Source of the DNA: JAFGAV01 sp041479055
GTDB lineage: Bacteria; Acidobacteriota; Aminicenantia; Aminicenantales; JAFGAV01
Assembly: GCA_963702835.1 (NCBI GenBank)
Contig: OY969762.1
Location: 3,119,125 to 3,183,124 of the forward strand
Direction: 5' to 3'
DNA: 64,000 nucleotides
The notes below the pieces were generated by a model, which saw only the letters and a program-made list of their open reading frames with translations, was not told the origin of the DNA and did no database searches. The position numbers and the translations under genes are program-made. This document shows, piece after piece, positions 23,472-31,163 of this stretch (positions are counted from its first letter, which is position 1; each line of letters opens with the position of its first letter).

Positions 23472-23498
23472 GGTCATATGACCAATATCATTGGTCAT
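23472..23498 (-). promoter_or_regulatory. Palindromic operator of the wHTH-NTase pair
   Basis: GGTCATATGACC (23472-23483) is a perfect 12-bp palindrome. It overlaps ATGACCAAT-atc-ATTGGTCAT (23478-23498), a perfect 9-bp inverted repeat. Three ATGACC-type half sites thus lie about 50-70 nt before the regulator's start codon, with a fourth GACCAAT near 23457. This is the layout of a multi-site operator for a dimeric winged-helix repressor. Confidence 0.7.
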
Positions 23499-23608
23499 TT
23501 TAGACAAAGAGAACGCCCCTTGTCAAGAACCTATTAATTTTTCAATGTCTAGGCCTCACCAGTGGCCTGAAAGCTCCCGGGGCTTAGAATGCAAATTAAG
23601 GTACTAGG

Positions 23609-24553
23609 CTAGCAAATGAGGCGGAGAGCACCGGGTTTAGCTTGAATGCGCACGGCCGAGGCCGAATCGAAGGGCAGGATCTCGCCGTCGGCCTGGATAT
23701 TAAATCCCGCCGGGGAAGAGACCGTGAATTCCGCGGATTGAAGAAGCCGGACTTCCGGTGCACGACCGTGACGGCCTGTTTTGGCCAGGCTGTTGATCCT
23801 GACCAGGCGGAGGAATGAGCATTTTTCTATCAAGCAGACGTCAAGCCGGCCGTCGTCGGGACGGGCTTGTGGGGCGATGAGCTTGCCCGTGGCCCAGTAG
23901 CGAACGTTGGAAAAAATGACCGAAATGAAATCTCCCTCTAAAGTGTCTTTTTCCGATTTTACCTTGAGGTGAATGGGAACCTGTCGTTCTCGATAAGCTT
24001 TAATAATGCCGATAGTCCCGGCCAGCGTCTGCCTGCGAGCGAGCCATGGCTTGCCTCGAGCGAGCTCCTCCATATACCTGTTGACCGTTGCGCCCAGGCC
24101 GATGTTGGCCTGGCCCAGGAAATAGCGGGGCGTTTTGCTGCCCTGCTTGAGGCAGCCCAGGTCCACGGTCTTTGTCCGTCCCAGCTTGAGAGCCGCCACC
24201 GCTCGCTCCAAGGGTTCAAGCCCGAACTCCCGGGTGATGTCGTTTGAGGATCCCAGGCCGAGCAGGCCGAAAGGAGCCTTGCCGCCAGCCTTCATGATCT
24301 CATTGATAATAAGATGGAAAGTCGAATCGCCGCCTGCGCCGACGAGCACTCTTCCTTCTGTGGCCAACCTCCGGCTGAGCCTCTTGAGCTGCTCTTCGCT
24401 CTCGGTTATGTAGAAGTCAAAAGATAACCCGTTCTCCCGAAGAAGACCTTCCAGCTTTTTCCATCTGTGTCCTGCCCGGCCTTGCCCGGCTGATGGATTG
24501 AGGAGGATGGCGAGCCTGCCCCCATTGATTTCCGAGGCCTGGAGACGGTTCAT
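23609..24553 (-). CDS. Diacylglycerol kinase-family lipid kinase
   Basis: A 314-residue DagK/YegS-type kinase. LLNPSAGQGRAGHRW is the N-terminal nucleotide-binding strand, VGAGGDSTFHLIINEI the GGDGT-type catalytic loop (Ser in place of the second Gly, residues 74-78), and LLGLGSSNDITREFGL the GTxNDxAR-like motif. The C-terminal domain is beta-rich (IQADGEILPFDS). It phosphorylates a lipid such as diacylglycerol or a sphingoid base at the membrane. It overlaps the upstream MFS gene by 4 nt (ATGA). A fragment of its 3' end is duplicated at 21046-21093. Confidence 0.85.
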   Translation of the reverse strand: MNRLQASEINGGRLAILLNPSAGQGRAGHRWKKLEGLLRENGLSFDFYITESEEQLKRLSRRLATEGRVLVGAGGDSTFHLIINEIMKAGGKAPFGLLGLGSSNDITREFGLEPLERAVAALKLGRTKTVDLGCLKQGSKTPRYFLGQANIGLGATVNRYMEELARGKPWLARRQTLAGTIGIIKAYRERQVPIHLKVKSEKDTLEGDFISVIFSNVRYWATGKLIAPQARPDDGRLDVCLIEKCSFLRLVRINSLAKTGRHGRAPEVRLLQSAEFTVSSPAGFNIQADGEILPFDSASAVRIQAKPGALRLIC

Positions 24554-25872
24554 GACTTTACTCTCATCTCCGCCGCCCTCTCGGCCAGGACCCGGTGCCG
24601 GCGGTCAAGGTCTTTTCGGACATTAGCCAGGACGGGCAGCCACAGAACAATATTGGCCGCCCAAACGACAAGCGCCAGCCATAGGGCCGCCCTCTGTCCC
24701 CGCAGCAGGATGATGTAGCTGGCCAGGAGCGGGCCCAGGGCATTTCCCAGCATGTCCATGAGAGAGGCCAGGGAGACCATGGTCGCCCGGTGCTCGGGCA
24801 GGTTGACGTCGGCCAGAGTGCTGTACCAGTTGGGGTTAACGCCCTGATTGATGAACATGGCCCCTACTACGGAGAAAATGACCATCCAAACGCCGGGAAC
24901 GGCCAGCGTCCGGCCGAGCGTCGAGCCGGAGGGAACCCAGAAATCAGCGGTGATGAAGAAAATAAGGAATAGGATGGGCACAGCGTTGCAGAAGAGAGCA
25001 ACCAGGACCCTGGCTCGTTTATTCCTGCGGAAACCCAGGTCGCCCAGCCAGCCGAAGACCAGGGCTCCCAGCGCGCCGAACAACATGACCAGCAGCACGA
25101 TAAAGTTCACCGGCCCGGCCTCCATGTTGTGGACATCTTTCATGAACTTGAAGATGAGGAAGATGAGAATGGAACCCGGGATGACGTCCACGAAGTTGAG
25201 GATGAGCCAAACGTTGCTGCGGCCGGCCCGCAGATAACGGACATCCTCTTTTTTTATCCGGAAACGGTACTCGGCTCCGGCCTGAACCGCGTCCCGCAGC
25301 TCCTCTTCCTGGCTGCCCCGCCGCGGTTCCTTCATCAGAAACAATCCGAGGCACAGGCAGAGGCCTGCTCCTCCGACCAGGGAATAGGCCAGCCGCCAGT
25401 TCGCCTGAAGCGCGCCGGCCGTCAAGAATCCCGACATCCGGCCAACCAGCATGGCCATGGACACAAAGCCGAAAGCCGCGCCCCGGCGGCTGGGCGAGAC
25501 GGTGTCGCCCACCATGGAAAAGACGGCCGGCAGGATGGCCCCCAGGCCAAGGCCGTTCAAGGCCCGGCCGAGGAAGAATACGAAGTAGCCGGCCCGGCCG
25601 GGCGGGATGAGAAATGAAAGAAAGGAGGCCAGGCTGAAAAGGAGGAAGCCGGCCTGGATGAGCTTTTTTCTCGAGCCCCGGTCGGCCAGGATGCCGGAGG
25701 CCACCGTGGAGGCGGCCATGAGCAGGGTGAAGACGAAGATCACCCAGCCCAAGGGCAGGACGTTCGAAGTGTCGCCGAAGAAGTCCTTCAGCAGAGGGTT
25801 GAGCAAAGGGCTGAGCAGCGATTGGTCGGCGAAGCCGATCAGCAAGGCGGCCAGGAAGAGGAGGAAGGTCAT
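24550..25872 (-). CDS. Major facilitator superfamily transporter
   Basis: A 440-residue protein with about 12 membrane helices. The motif-A loop GILADRGSRKKLI between helices 2 and 3 and its half repeat GWLGDLGFRRNKRARV place it in the MFS. FLGRALNGLGLGAILP is helix 4. The family branch resembles Spinster-like and lipid/lysophospholipid carriers, which would suit the overlapping lipid-kinase gene, but this is inferred. It overlaps the small upstream exported-protein gene by 4 nt, so three genes form one coupled operon. Confidence 0.8.
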   Translation of the reverse strand: MTFLLFLAALLIGFADQSLLSPLLNPLLKDFFGDTSNVLPLGWVIFVFTLLMAASTVASGILADRGSRKKLIQAGFLLFSLASFLSFLIPPGRAGYFVFFLGRALNGLGLGAILPAVFSMVGDTVSPSRRGAAFGFVSMAMLVGRMSGFLTAGALQANWRLAYSLVGGAGLCLCLGLFLMKEPRRGSQEEELRDAVQAGAEYRFRIKKEDVRYLRAGRSNVWLILNFVDVIPGSILIFLIFKFMKDVHNMEAGPVNFIVLLVMLFGALGALVFGWLGDLGFRRNKRARVLVALFCNAVPILFLIFFITADFWVPSGSTLGRTLAVPGVWMVIFSVVGAMFINQGVNPNWYSTLADVNLPEHRATMVSLASLMDMLGNALGPLLASYIILLRGQRAALWLALVVWAANIVLWLPVLANVRKDLDRRHRVLAERAAEMRVKS

Positions 25873-26087
25873 CCGGCTGAATTCGTTCCCTTTTTGGGAT
25901 TCCTTCGGCCGTCGGTGACGGACGATTCGAACAGGCAGCGATAATCCTGGAGTGCGTCGAACCGTTCCTTCATCCGTTTCAGGGTCGCTTCGAACGGCTC
26001 GGCCTGTCCGCGAATTCCGGCCGCCGAGGGCATAAAAGCGGACAGCAGGATGATTAGAAGCGCCGGGACAAAGCTCTTTTTAGCCAT
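25869..26087 (-). CDS. Short exported protein, possibly truncated LolA/DUF1571-like
   Basis: A 72-residue product with a signal peptide (MAKKSFVPALLIILLSAFMP) and a start to the mature domain (ATLKRMKERFDALQDYRCLF) that is like the first helix of outer-membrane lipoprotein-sorting or DUF1571 proteins, which are normally over 200 residues. The frame ends soon after in ESSVTDGRRNPKKG, overlapping the MFS start. It is probably the 5' remnant of a longer gene, kept as the operon's leading frame. The start at 26087 was taken because the signal sequence begins there. Confidence 0.5.
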   Translation of the reverse strand: MAKKSFVPALLIILLSAFMPSAAGIRGQAEPFEATLKRMKERFDALQDYRCLFESSVTDGRRNPKKGTNSAG

Positions 26088-26217
26088 CCTCAAGTCTATG
26101 AACACAGCATGGTCAAGGTTGTCAGCACTATAGACCAGCGACCTCGCCCGGTCAAGAGTGGAGCTGATTGATTGACAACCCGGCGGGCCGAGGCCTATAG
26201 TCGGATCACTCAGGAAC

Positions 26218-26745
26218 ATGCGCCAGCCGACGGTCCTGGTCAATCGCGCACCGGTGCTGACGCTGTGGGCCAGCGTTGTCGCCGAGCGTCTCGGCTACGA
26301 GGAAGGAGCTGCCCTCTCCCTGGCCAGGGCCGTGGCCGGGCTGAACGCCCAATCCAAGGGCCGCCGCCTCGGTATCTATAAGCCGGCGGAGCCGGCCGAA
26401 ATCCTGCCGAAGAGGAAAATCCCACGGGAAGAGCAGGTCTGGCTCGAACTCCTCGGCCGGACTGTCCCGGCCAAGCGCACGGCCAAAGGCATCCGGGCGC
26501 TCGACAAGGACAGAACCGTCGAGCCCGAAAGCGTCAGGCGCTATCTCGAGCAGAAGTTCGGGCCTGCGTTCGGGGAAGTCCGCCGGGCCATGGAAACCCT
26601 GGCCCGGGCGTTCACTCCCCAAGAGTTGGCGGCCAAAGCGTTCTCCCTTTATGAACGTTTCCGGCCCGCCATTCCCGCCGGAGTTCAAGGCTGGGGAGCC
26701 AAAGGGGAGCTGCGCCTGGAACTGATCCGCTCGCTGGGCAAATAG
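26218..26745 (+). CDS. Conserved hypothetical protein
   Basis: A 175-residue soluble protein that begins MRQPTVLVNRAPVLTLWASV, a start I associate with a conserved bacterial family of unknown function. Helical throughout, with basic stretches (KGRRLGIYKP, LPKRKIPREEQ) and a middle VEPESVRRYLEQKFGPAF. No catalytic motif was seen. It is followed after 9 nt by a deleted thiamine-binding gene that shares its ribosome-site spacing, so the two formed an operon. Confidence 0.6.
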   Translation: MRQPTVLVNRAPVLTLWASVVAERLGYEEGAALSLARAVAGLNAQSKGRRLGIYKPAEPAEILPKRKIPREEQVWLELLGRTVPAKRTAKGIRALDKDRTVEPESVRRYLEQKFGPAFGEVRRAMETLARAFTPQELAAKAFSLYERFRPAIPAGVQGWGAKGELRLELIRSLGK

Positions 26746-26754
26746 GAGGCCGCC

Positions 26755-26883
26755 CTGGTTATCGCCGAGTTCGCCATCTTTCCCACCAGCGAAGGGACTT
26801 CGGTCAGCCGCCTGCGCATCGACCATCGTCTGGACAAAGAGGCCACTGTCGAGTCGAAATTAAAAGCCATCGGCAAGAAGTGA
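26755..26883 (+). pseudogene. MTH1187/YkoF-like thiamine-binding protein with internal deletion
   Basis: The 42 codons begin LVIAEFAIFPTSEGTSVS, the first strand of MTH1187-type proteins, and pass directly into RLRIDHRLDKEATVESKLKAI, which matches their C-terminal end. The 50 or so middle residues of the usual 95-100 are missing without loss of frame. There is no ATG; CTG at 26755 sits 6 nt after TAGGAGG. The protein could not form the normal fold. Confidence 0.65.
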
Positions 26884-26975
26884 AGTCGGCCCAGGCCGAG
26901 GCAATGGACTTCAGGCAGGCTGGCGCCTGGAAAATGGCGCCCTTCGGAGTCTGGCCGCCGAGAACGATTCTGTAA

Positions 26976-27410
26976 TTAGGTCGTCGGCTGGATGAAGGAG
27001 GAGTCCCGGTCCAGGCTGATGTCCCTCCGCGCCGTGGAGATGGTGATGGAAAAGCCGGCGATGACGTCGAACAACGACATAAGGGTCAGCAGCAGGAAAA
27101 CCGAGCTGCCAGCGCGGGTGACTAAAATGAACTCCAGCAGAAAAACGATGAAAGTCAGTGTGGATAGGATGTGGTCATAGATTTCTTTGTTGCTGGTGCG
27201 GGTGGCTTTGAGCACCTCGACGAACAGGCAGATCAGGCCGATGACCAGAAAGAAATCGCCCCAGGTAAATGCCCAGCTGGCCTTGGACGGCAAAGTGATG
27301 TCGAAGAATTTGCTGTACAGCCCCGTCGATGACCCGCCGCCGAAGATGAATACGATGTTCAGTATGATCAACAGGAATAAGAACATGGGAAGAAATCTTA
27401 GGATTTTCAT
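26976..27410 (-). CDS. Four-helix membrane protein, unknown function
   Basis: A 144-residue protein with about four hydrophobic helices (residues about 8-26, 48-66, 82-100 and 104-124) joined by short loops, ending in a charged tail (RRDISLDRDSSFIQPTT). No family was recognised. A GGAGGGAC ribosome site precedes the ATG at 27410. It stands alone between the thiamine-binding remnant and the serine hydrolase gene. Confidence 0.6.
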   Translation of the reverse strand: MKILRFLPMFLFLLIILNIVFIFGGGSSTGLYSKFFDITLPSKASWAFTWGDFFLVIGLICLFVEVLKATRTSNKEIYDHILSTLTFIVFLLEFILVTRAGSSVFLLLTLMSLFDVIAGFSITISTARRDISLDRDSSFIQPTT

Positions 27411-27492
27411 AAGTCCCTCCTCCGGTGATTTTTCCTCAATATATTTATAGGAAAATTATACTTTTTTCAACTGTCTGAACCGGTCCAGGCCG

Positions 27493-28557
27493 TTAACGCT
27501 GAACAGACTGGCAGATGGGGCCGAGGAAGGCGTTGTCCGACCACTGCAGGTCTTCCTCCCCCAGCCGCACGACCACCAGGTCCAGGCTGGGCACGACGTA
27601 GATCCTCTGGTTGATGGCGCCCATGGCCGCATAGGCGTCGGCCGGCACGTCCGGCCACCAGTCACCCCCGGCGTTTAGCCACCACAAGAGGCCGTAATGA
27701 GGGTTCAGGCTCTGCGAAGGCTGGACCGACTCTTCCAGCCAGGAGCGGCTGATAACCCGACGGCCGACCCACTGGCCGCCCCTGAGGAACAGGTAGCCGA
27801 ATTTGGCAAATTCCCGGACCGAAGCGACGACCGACTGGTAGGTGAGGGTGTTGCCCGCTTCGTCGGTCAGCCAGTCGGCGTTCCACATGCCGATGACCGA
27901 CCACAGCCGTTCCCGGGCATAGTCCTTGGCTTGACGGCCCGAGGCCTGGAGGATGACCTCGGCCAGCACCTGGACGGCGGCGTTGTTGTACTCCCAGGTC
28001 TCACCCGGCGCCGCCTCCAGGGGCAGGTTGATGGCGAAGAGTGATTGGTTGGGAGCGGTAAGAAGCTGGAGATAATCGCTGGTATAAGTGCAGTACAGGC
28101 CGGAGGTCATGCTGAGCAGGTGGCGGATGGTGATGCCGCCGTGGGACGCGTCGCGCCAGTGGGGGACGAAATCCGAAACGCGCTGGTCCAGGCTCCGGAT
28201 CCGGCCCTCATCGATCAGCATGCCGACCAGAGTGCTGGTGAAGCTCTTGGCCATGGAGTATCCCGTGCGTGTCGAGTTCTTATCCCAGCCGTAGTCGTAC
28301 CATTCTTTGACCACGTAGCCGTGGCGGACGACAAGCAGGGCTTTGGAGTGGTGGTTTTCGCCGACGGTGAAAGCGCGGTCGAGGTCGGCCGGGTCCATGT
28401 CCTGCGCCTGGGGCGAGGAGAAGGCCCAGTCGATGGTCGGCCAGGGCGCGGTCCGGGCCGGGAGAAGCTTGGAGACGGCCTCTCCAGCCGGAAGGCACGG
28501 AGCCATAATAAGTCCCAGGATCATCAGGATGAGAATATTTCTCAGGCGGCGGTCCAT
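27493..28557 (-). CDS. Exported serine hydrolase, class C beta-lactamase family
   Basis: A 354-residue protein with a signal sequence (about 7-24). The SxxK nucleophile motif is Ser101-Met-Ala-Lys104 (GYSMAKSFTST), and the YxN motif is Tyr190-Asn-Asn192 (WEYNNAAVQVL). The third HTG-like motif is replaced by a MGAINQRIYV stretch. Such proteins include esterases, D-aminopeptidases and carboxypeptidases; resistance to beta-lactams should not be assumed. It is likely periplasmic. The gene is monocistronic between neighbours more than 80 nt away. Confidence 0.83.
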   Translation of the reverse strand: MDRRLRNILILMILGLIMAPCLPAGEAVSKLLPARTAPWPTIDWAFSSPQAQDMDPADLDRAFTVGENHHSKALLVVRHGYVVKEWYDYGWDKNSTRTGYSMAKSFTSTLVGMLIDEGRIRSLDQRVSDFVPHWRDASHGGITIRHLLSMTSGLYCTYTSDYLQLLTAPNQSLFAINLPLEAAPGETWEYNNAAVQVLAEVILQASGRQAKDYARERLWSVIGMWNADWLTDEAGNTLTYQSVVASVREFAKFGYLFLRGGQWVGRRVISRSWLEESVQPSQSLNPHYGLLWWLNAGGDWWPDVPADAYAAMGAINQRIYVVPSLDLVVVRLGEEDLQWSDNAFLGPICQSVQR

Positions 28558-28715
28558 GGCTCCATCATAGTGAAGTCGTGATCATTATTGCAAGCATCAT
28601 CTCCGGTCTGCCGAATGGTCATTGATGCCGATATCATAAGGGGTTGGCCGCCGGGCAGAAGTTCTAAGGAGTTGGGGAAGGGTATTTTGGCCGGGGCCGG
28701 GCCAATAGAAGCGGC

Positions 28716-29945
28716 TCAGGCCTTCTCTTTCTCAGACTTCTGGATAACCAATGCGCTGGTCATATTTCCCACCATGTTGGTTGTCGTCCGACACATGTCC
28801 AGGATGCGCTCCACACCCATGATGAGCGAAATCCCCTCTAGGGGAATGCCGATCTGTTTGAGGACCATGACCAGCATAATGACACCGGCCCCGGGGACGC
28901 CCGCCGCGCCGATGGAAGCCAGGGTGGCCATAAGGACGATCGTTAGCTGGTCACCGACCGTAAGCGGTATGCCGTAGATCTGCGCGATGAATACGGCCGA
29001 GACACCCTGATAAAGGGCGGTCCCGTCCATGTTGATCGTGGCGCCCAGGGGGATGACGAAACTGGAGAAGGTGCGCTTGACTCCGATCTGCTCCACGTTC
29101 TCCATGGCCACGGGCAACGTGGCGTTGGAGCTTGAGGTGCTGAAAGCGATCAACATGGCCTCTTTGACGGCCCTGAAGAAGCGGAGTGGGTTCATCCGAC
29201 CCAGGAAGCGAATGGCCAGGCTGTTGACAATAAAGGTGTGGATGGCCAGCCCGGCGATCACGGTGAGGGTGTACTTGAGCAGGGTCATGAGAACGGAGGC
29301 GCCGAACTGTCCGATGACCGAGGCGATGAGGGCCATGACCCCGAAGGGAGCGATATTCATGGCGATGTGAACGACCTGGATCACAACGTCGTTGAGGCTG
29401 TCCAGAAGGCGCAGGACGGGGTCGGCCTTTTCTTTCTTCACCAGGGTCAGGGCGGCGCCGAAGACGACGGCGATGAAGATGACCTGGAGCATGTTCCCTT
29501 CGGCCAAAGATTTGACGGGATTGGCGGGCACGATTTCGATGAGGACCTCCAGCGTGGAGGGCTTGTCCTTGAGCCTCTGGATCCCGGCCTCGGTGCTGGC
29601 CTTGTAATTTTTGGTCAGCTCCGCGCGGGCTGTTTCGCTCAGCCCGATTCCCGGCTTGATGAGGTTAGCCAGGAACAGCCCGATGACGATGGCCACCACG
29701 GTCGTCAGCATGAAGTAGATGAAAGTCTTGATTCCGATCCGGCCCAGTTTTTTGATGTCGCCCAGGCCGGCCGTGCCCAGCATCAGGGAAACGAGGACCA
29801 GCGGCACGACGACCATGGTGATGAGCCGGATGAAGATAGTGCCGATGGGCTTGATGACCGTAGCCTTCTCGCCGAAGACGAGGCCGATGATGATGCCGAG
29901 GACGAGGCCGATCAGGATCCGGGTGGGGAGCGTGATCCGTTTCAT
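28716..29945 (-). CDS. Dicarboxylate/amino acid:cation symporter (DAACS)
   Basis: A 409-residue GltPh/GltP-like transporter with eight helices and two re-entrant loops. The serine-rich loop FSTSSSNATLPVAMENV (HP1), PLGATINMDGTALYQGV (helix 7 NMDGT motif for sodium) and the ASIGAAGVPGAG loop (HP2) are all present. The helix 8 residues MGVERILDMCRTTTNMVGN contain the Asp and Arg that decide acidic substrate binding. It takes up glutamate, aspartate or C4-dicarboxylates with sodium or protons. Length is normal. GGAAAGGAACGGAGG lies before the ATG. Confidence 0.9.
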   Translation of the reverse strand: MKRITLPTRILIGLVLGIIIGLVFGEKATVIKPIGTIFIRLITMVVVPLVLVSLMLGTAGLGDIKKLGRIGIKTFIYFMLTTVVAIVIGLFLANLIKPGIGLSETARAELTKNYKASTEAGIQRLKDKPSTLEVLIEIVPANPVKSLAEGNMLQVIFIAVVFGAALTLVKKEKADPVLRLLDSLNDVVIQVVHIAMNIAPFGVMALIASVIGQFGASVLMTLLKYTLTVIAGLAIHTFIVNSLAIRFLGRMNPLRFFRAVKEAMLIAFSTSSSNATLPVAMENVEQIGVKRTFSSFVIPLGATINMDGTALYQGVSAVFIAQIYGIPLTVGDQLTIVLMATLASIGAAGVPGAGVIMLVMVLKQIGIPLEGISLIMGVERILDMCRTTTNMVGNMTSALVIQKSEKEKA

Positions 29946-30110
29946 GTCCTCCGTTCCTTTCCTGAGCGTCCAGAATATTCTCGCTCAAATAGGAAGTCAA
30001 TATTGGTTTAACGCCTTGTGACGCAATGAGCTGTCTTTCGTTGTGCGCCAGGATTTTATCTGCCGCGTCCGGATTGAAATGCGGCCGCCGGTTTGTCGGG
30101 AGTTAAGCAC

Positions 30111-30155
30111 TTGACAGGCATCTGTCAAATATTTATACTCTAAGTATAAAATATT
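30111..30155 (+). promoter_or_regulatory. Promoter and operators of the MNT-HEPN pair
   Basis: TTGACA (30111-30116) and TATACT (30134-30139) are separated by the ideal 17 nt. TTGACAG-gcat-CTGTCAA (30111-30128) is a perfect inverted repeat over the -35 box, and AATATTTATACT (30128-30139) with AGTATAAAATATT (30143-30155) is a second, nearly perfect one over the -10 box. The start codon follows 6 nt later, so the transcript is nearly leaderless. Self-repression by the winged-helix domain of the first gene is likely. Confidence 0.78.
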
Positions 30156-30161
30156 GAGCAT

Positions 30162-30704
30162 ATGCCCCAAAAAATAGACTTTATCATGCCGACCACTCTT
30201 AAGGTACTGGAGCTCTTCTTCGCTAATCCGACGGCGGAGTTCCACGAGCGTGAAGTCCTGAGCAAAACCAAGATCAGCAAGGGCTCCGCAAACAGAATCC
30301 TGCGCCGGCTTGCGGCGCTGGCGCTTTTGGACCGAAAGGAGAAAGGCCGCATGGTCTTTTACAAGCTCCAGGCGGGCGACCCGTTTGTGAAGCAGATGAA
30401 AATCCTGGGTAATATATGGTTGCTGAGGGAATTCGTCGCGGAGCTTAAGGAGGGCGTAAAAAAAGTCATCCTCTTCGGAAGTTGCGCGGAGGGAACGGAC
30501 GTCGGGGAAAGCGATATTGATATCCTGATTCTCACAGGCGAGAGGAAGAAGGCGAAAGAAAGCGTGAGTCGTTTCAACCGGAAGAGCGAAAGGCAAATAG
30601 CGCCCGTCATCCTCGACATGGTCGAGTTCATGCAAATGAAAAAAGAGGATAAGCCGCTTTTCGAAAGAATAGACAGGGGGATTATTCTATGGGAAATGCC
30701 CTAA
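30162..30704 (+). CDS. Winged-helix/MNT nucleotidyltransferase fusion (antitoxin)
   Basis: A 180-residue protein. Residues 10-75 form a winged helix (STAEFHEREVLSKTK-type start, then KGSANRILRRLAALALL as recognition helix, wing at RKEKGRMVFYKL). Residues about 95-170 are an MNT domain: VILFGSCAEGTDVGESDIDI holds the GS and D-x-D motifs. In MNT-HEPN systems the MNT protein neutralises the HEPN RNase, often by adding AMP to it. The fused DNA-binding domain lets it also repress the operon. It overlaps the HEPN gene by 16 nt. Confidence 0.82.
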   Translation: MPQKIDFIMPTTLKVLELFFANPTAEFHEREVLSKTKISKGSANRILRRLAALALLDRKEKGRMVFYKLQAGDPFVKQMKILGNIWLLREFVAELKEGVKKVILFGSCAEGTDVGESDIDILILTGERKKAKESVSRFNRKSERQIAPVILDMVEFMQMKKEDKPLFERIDRGIILWEMP

Positions 30705-31126
30705 GTCCGGCGATTCAGAAACTGCTGGAAGAGCGCAAACTGACAAGAATAAAAACTGACAGAAAATTAGTTTTCAAGGAAATGGCGGCCGCAAAATCGG
30801 ATTTTAAAGACGCCCTGGAATCTATGTCCATTAAGAAATTCAAGTGGGGGACCATTCAGGGCTATTATTCAATGTTTCATAGCGCCAGGGCCCTGCTGTT
30901 CGACAAGGGCTACCGGGAAAAGAGCCACTATGCATTATTAGCGGCGATAAGAGAATTGTATGCGAAGGAAGTTGAGCGTTCGCTTATTCAGGAATTCGAG
31001 CATGGCATGTACTTGCGACAGGAAGCTGATTATGGCCTTAAGTTTTCCGAGAGCGGGGCTCAGGATGTCATAGAAACCGCGAAAAAGCTTCTCCAAAGAG
31101 CAAAGACCATTTTGAAAATAAAATAG
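30689..31126 (+). CDS. HEPN-domain toxin
   Basis: A 145-residue all-helical protein with the HEPN pattern: GTIQGYYSMFHSARALLFD, then GYREKSHYALLAAIRELY, and EADYGLKFSESGAQDVIETA, where relatives keep the R-x-H core and the Y-x-x-F/S pattern. HEPN proteins of this sort are ribonucleases or RNA-binding factors, controlled by the MNT partner. The start at 30689 lies inside the preceding gene. No transmembrane segment. The pair is bounded by its own promoter, which suits a portable module. Confidence 0.8.
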   Translation: MGNALSPAIQKLLEERKLTRIKTDRKLVFKEMAAAKSDFKDALESMSIKKFKWGTIQGYYSMFHSARALLFDKGYREKSHYALLAAIRELYAKEVERSLIQEFEHGMYLRQEADYGLKFSESGAQDVIETAKKLLQRAKTILKIK

Positions 31127-31163
31127 TCGGTAAGAATTTATGAATAAGAAGTAATTATCGACC

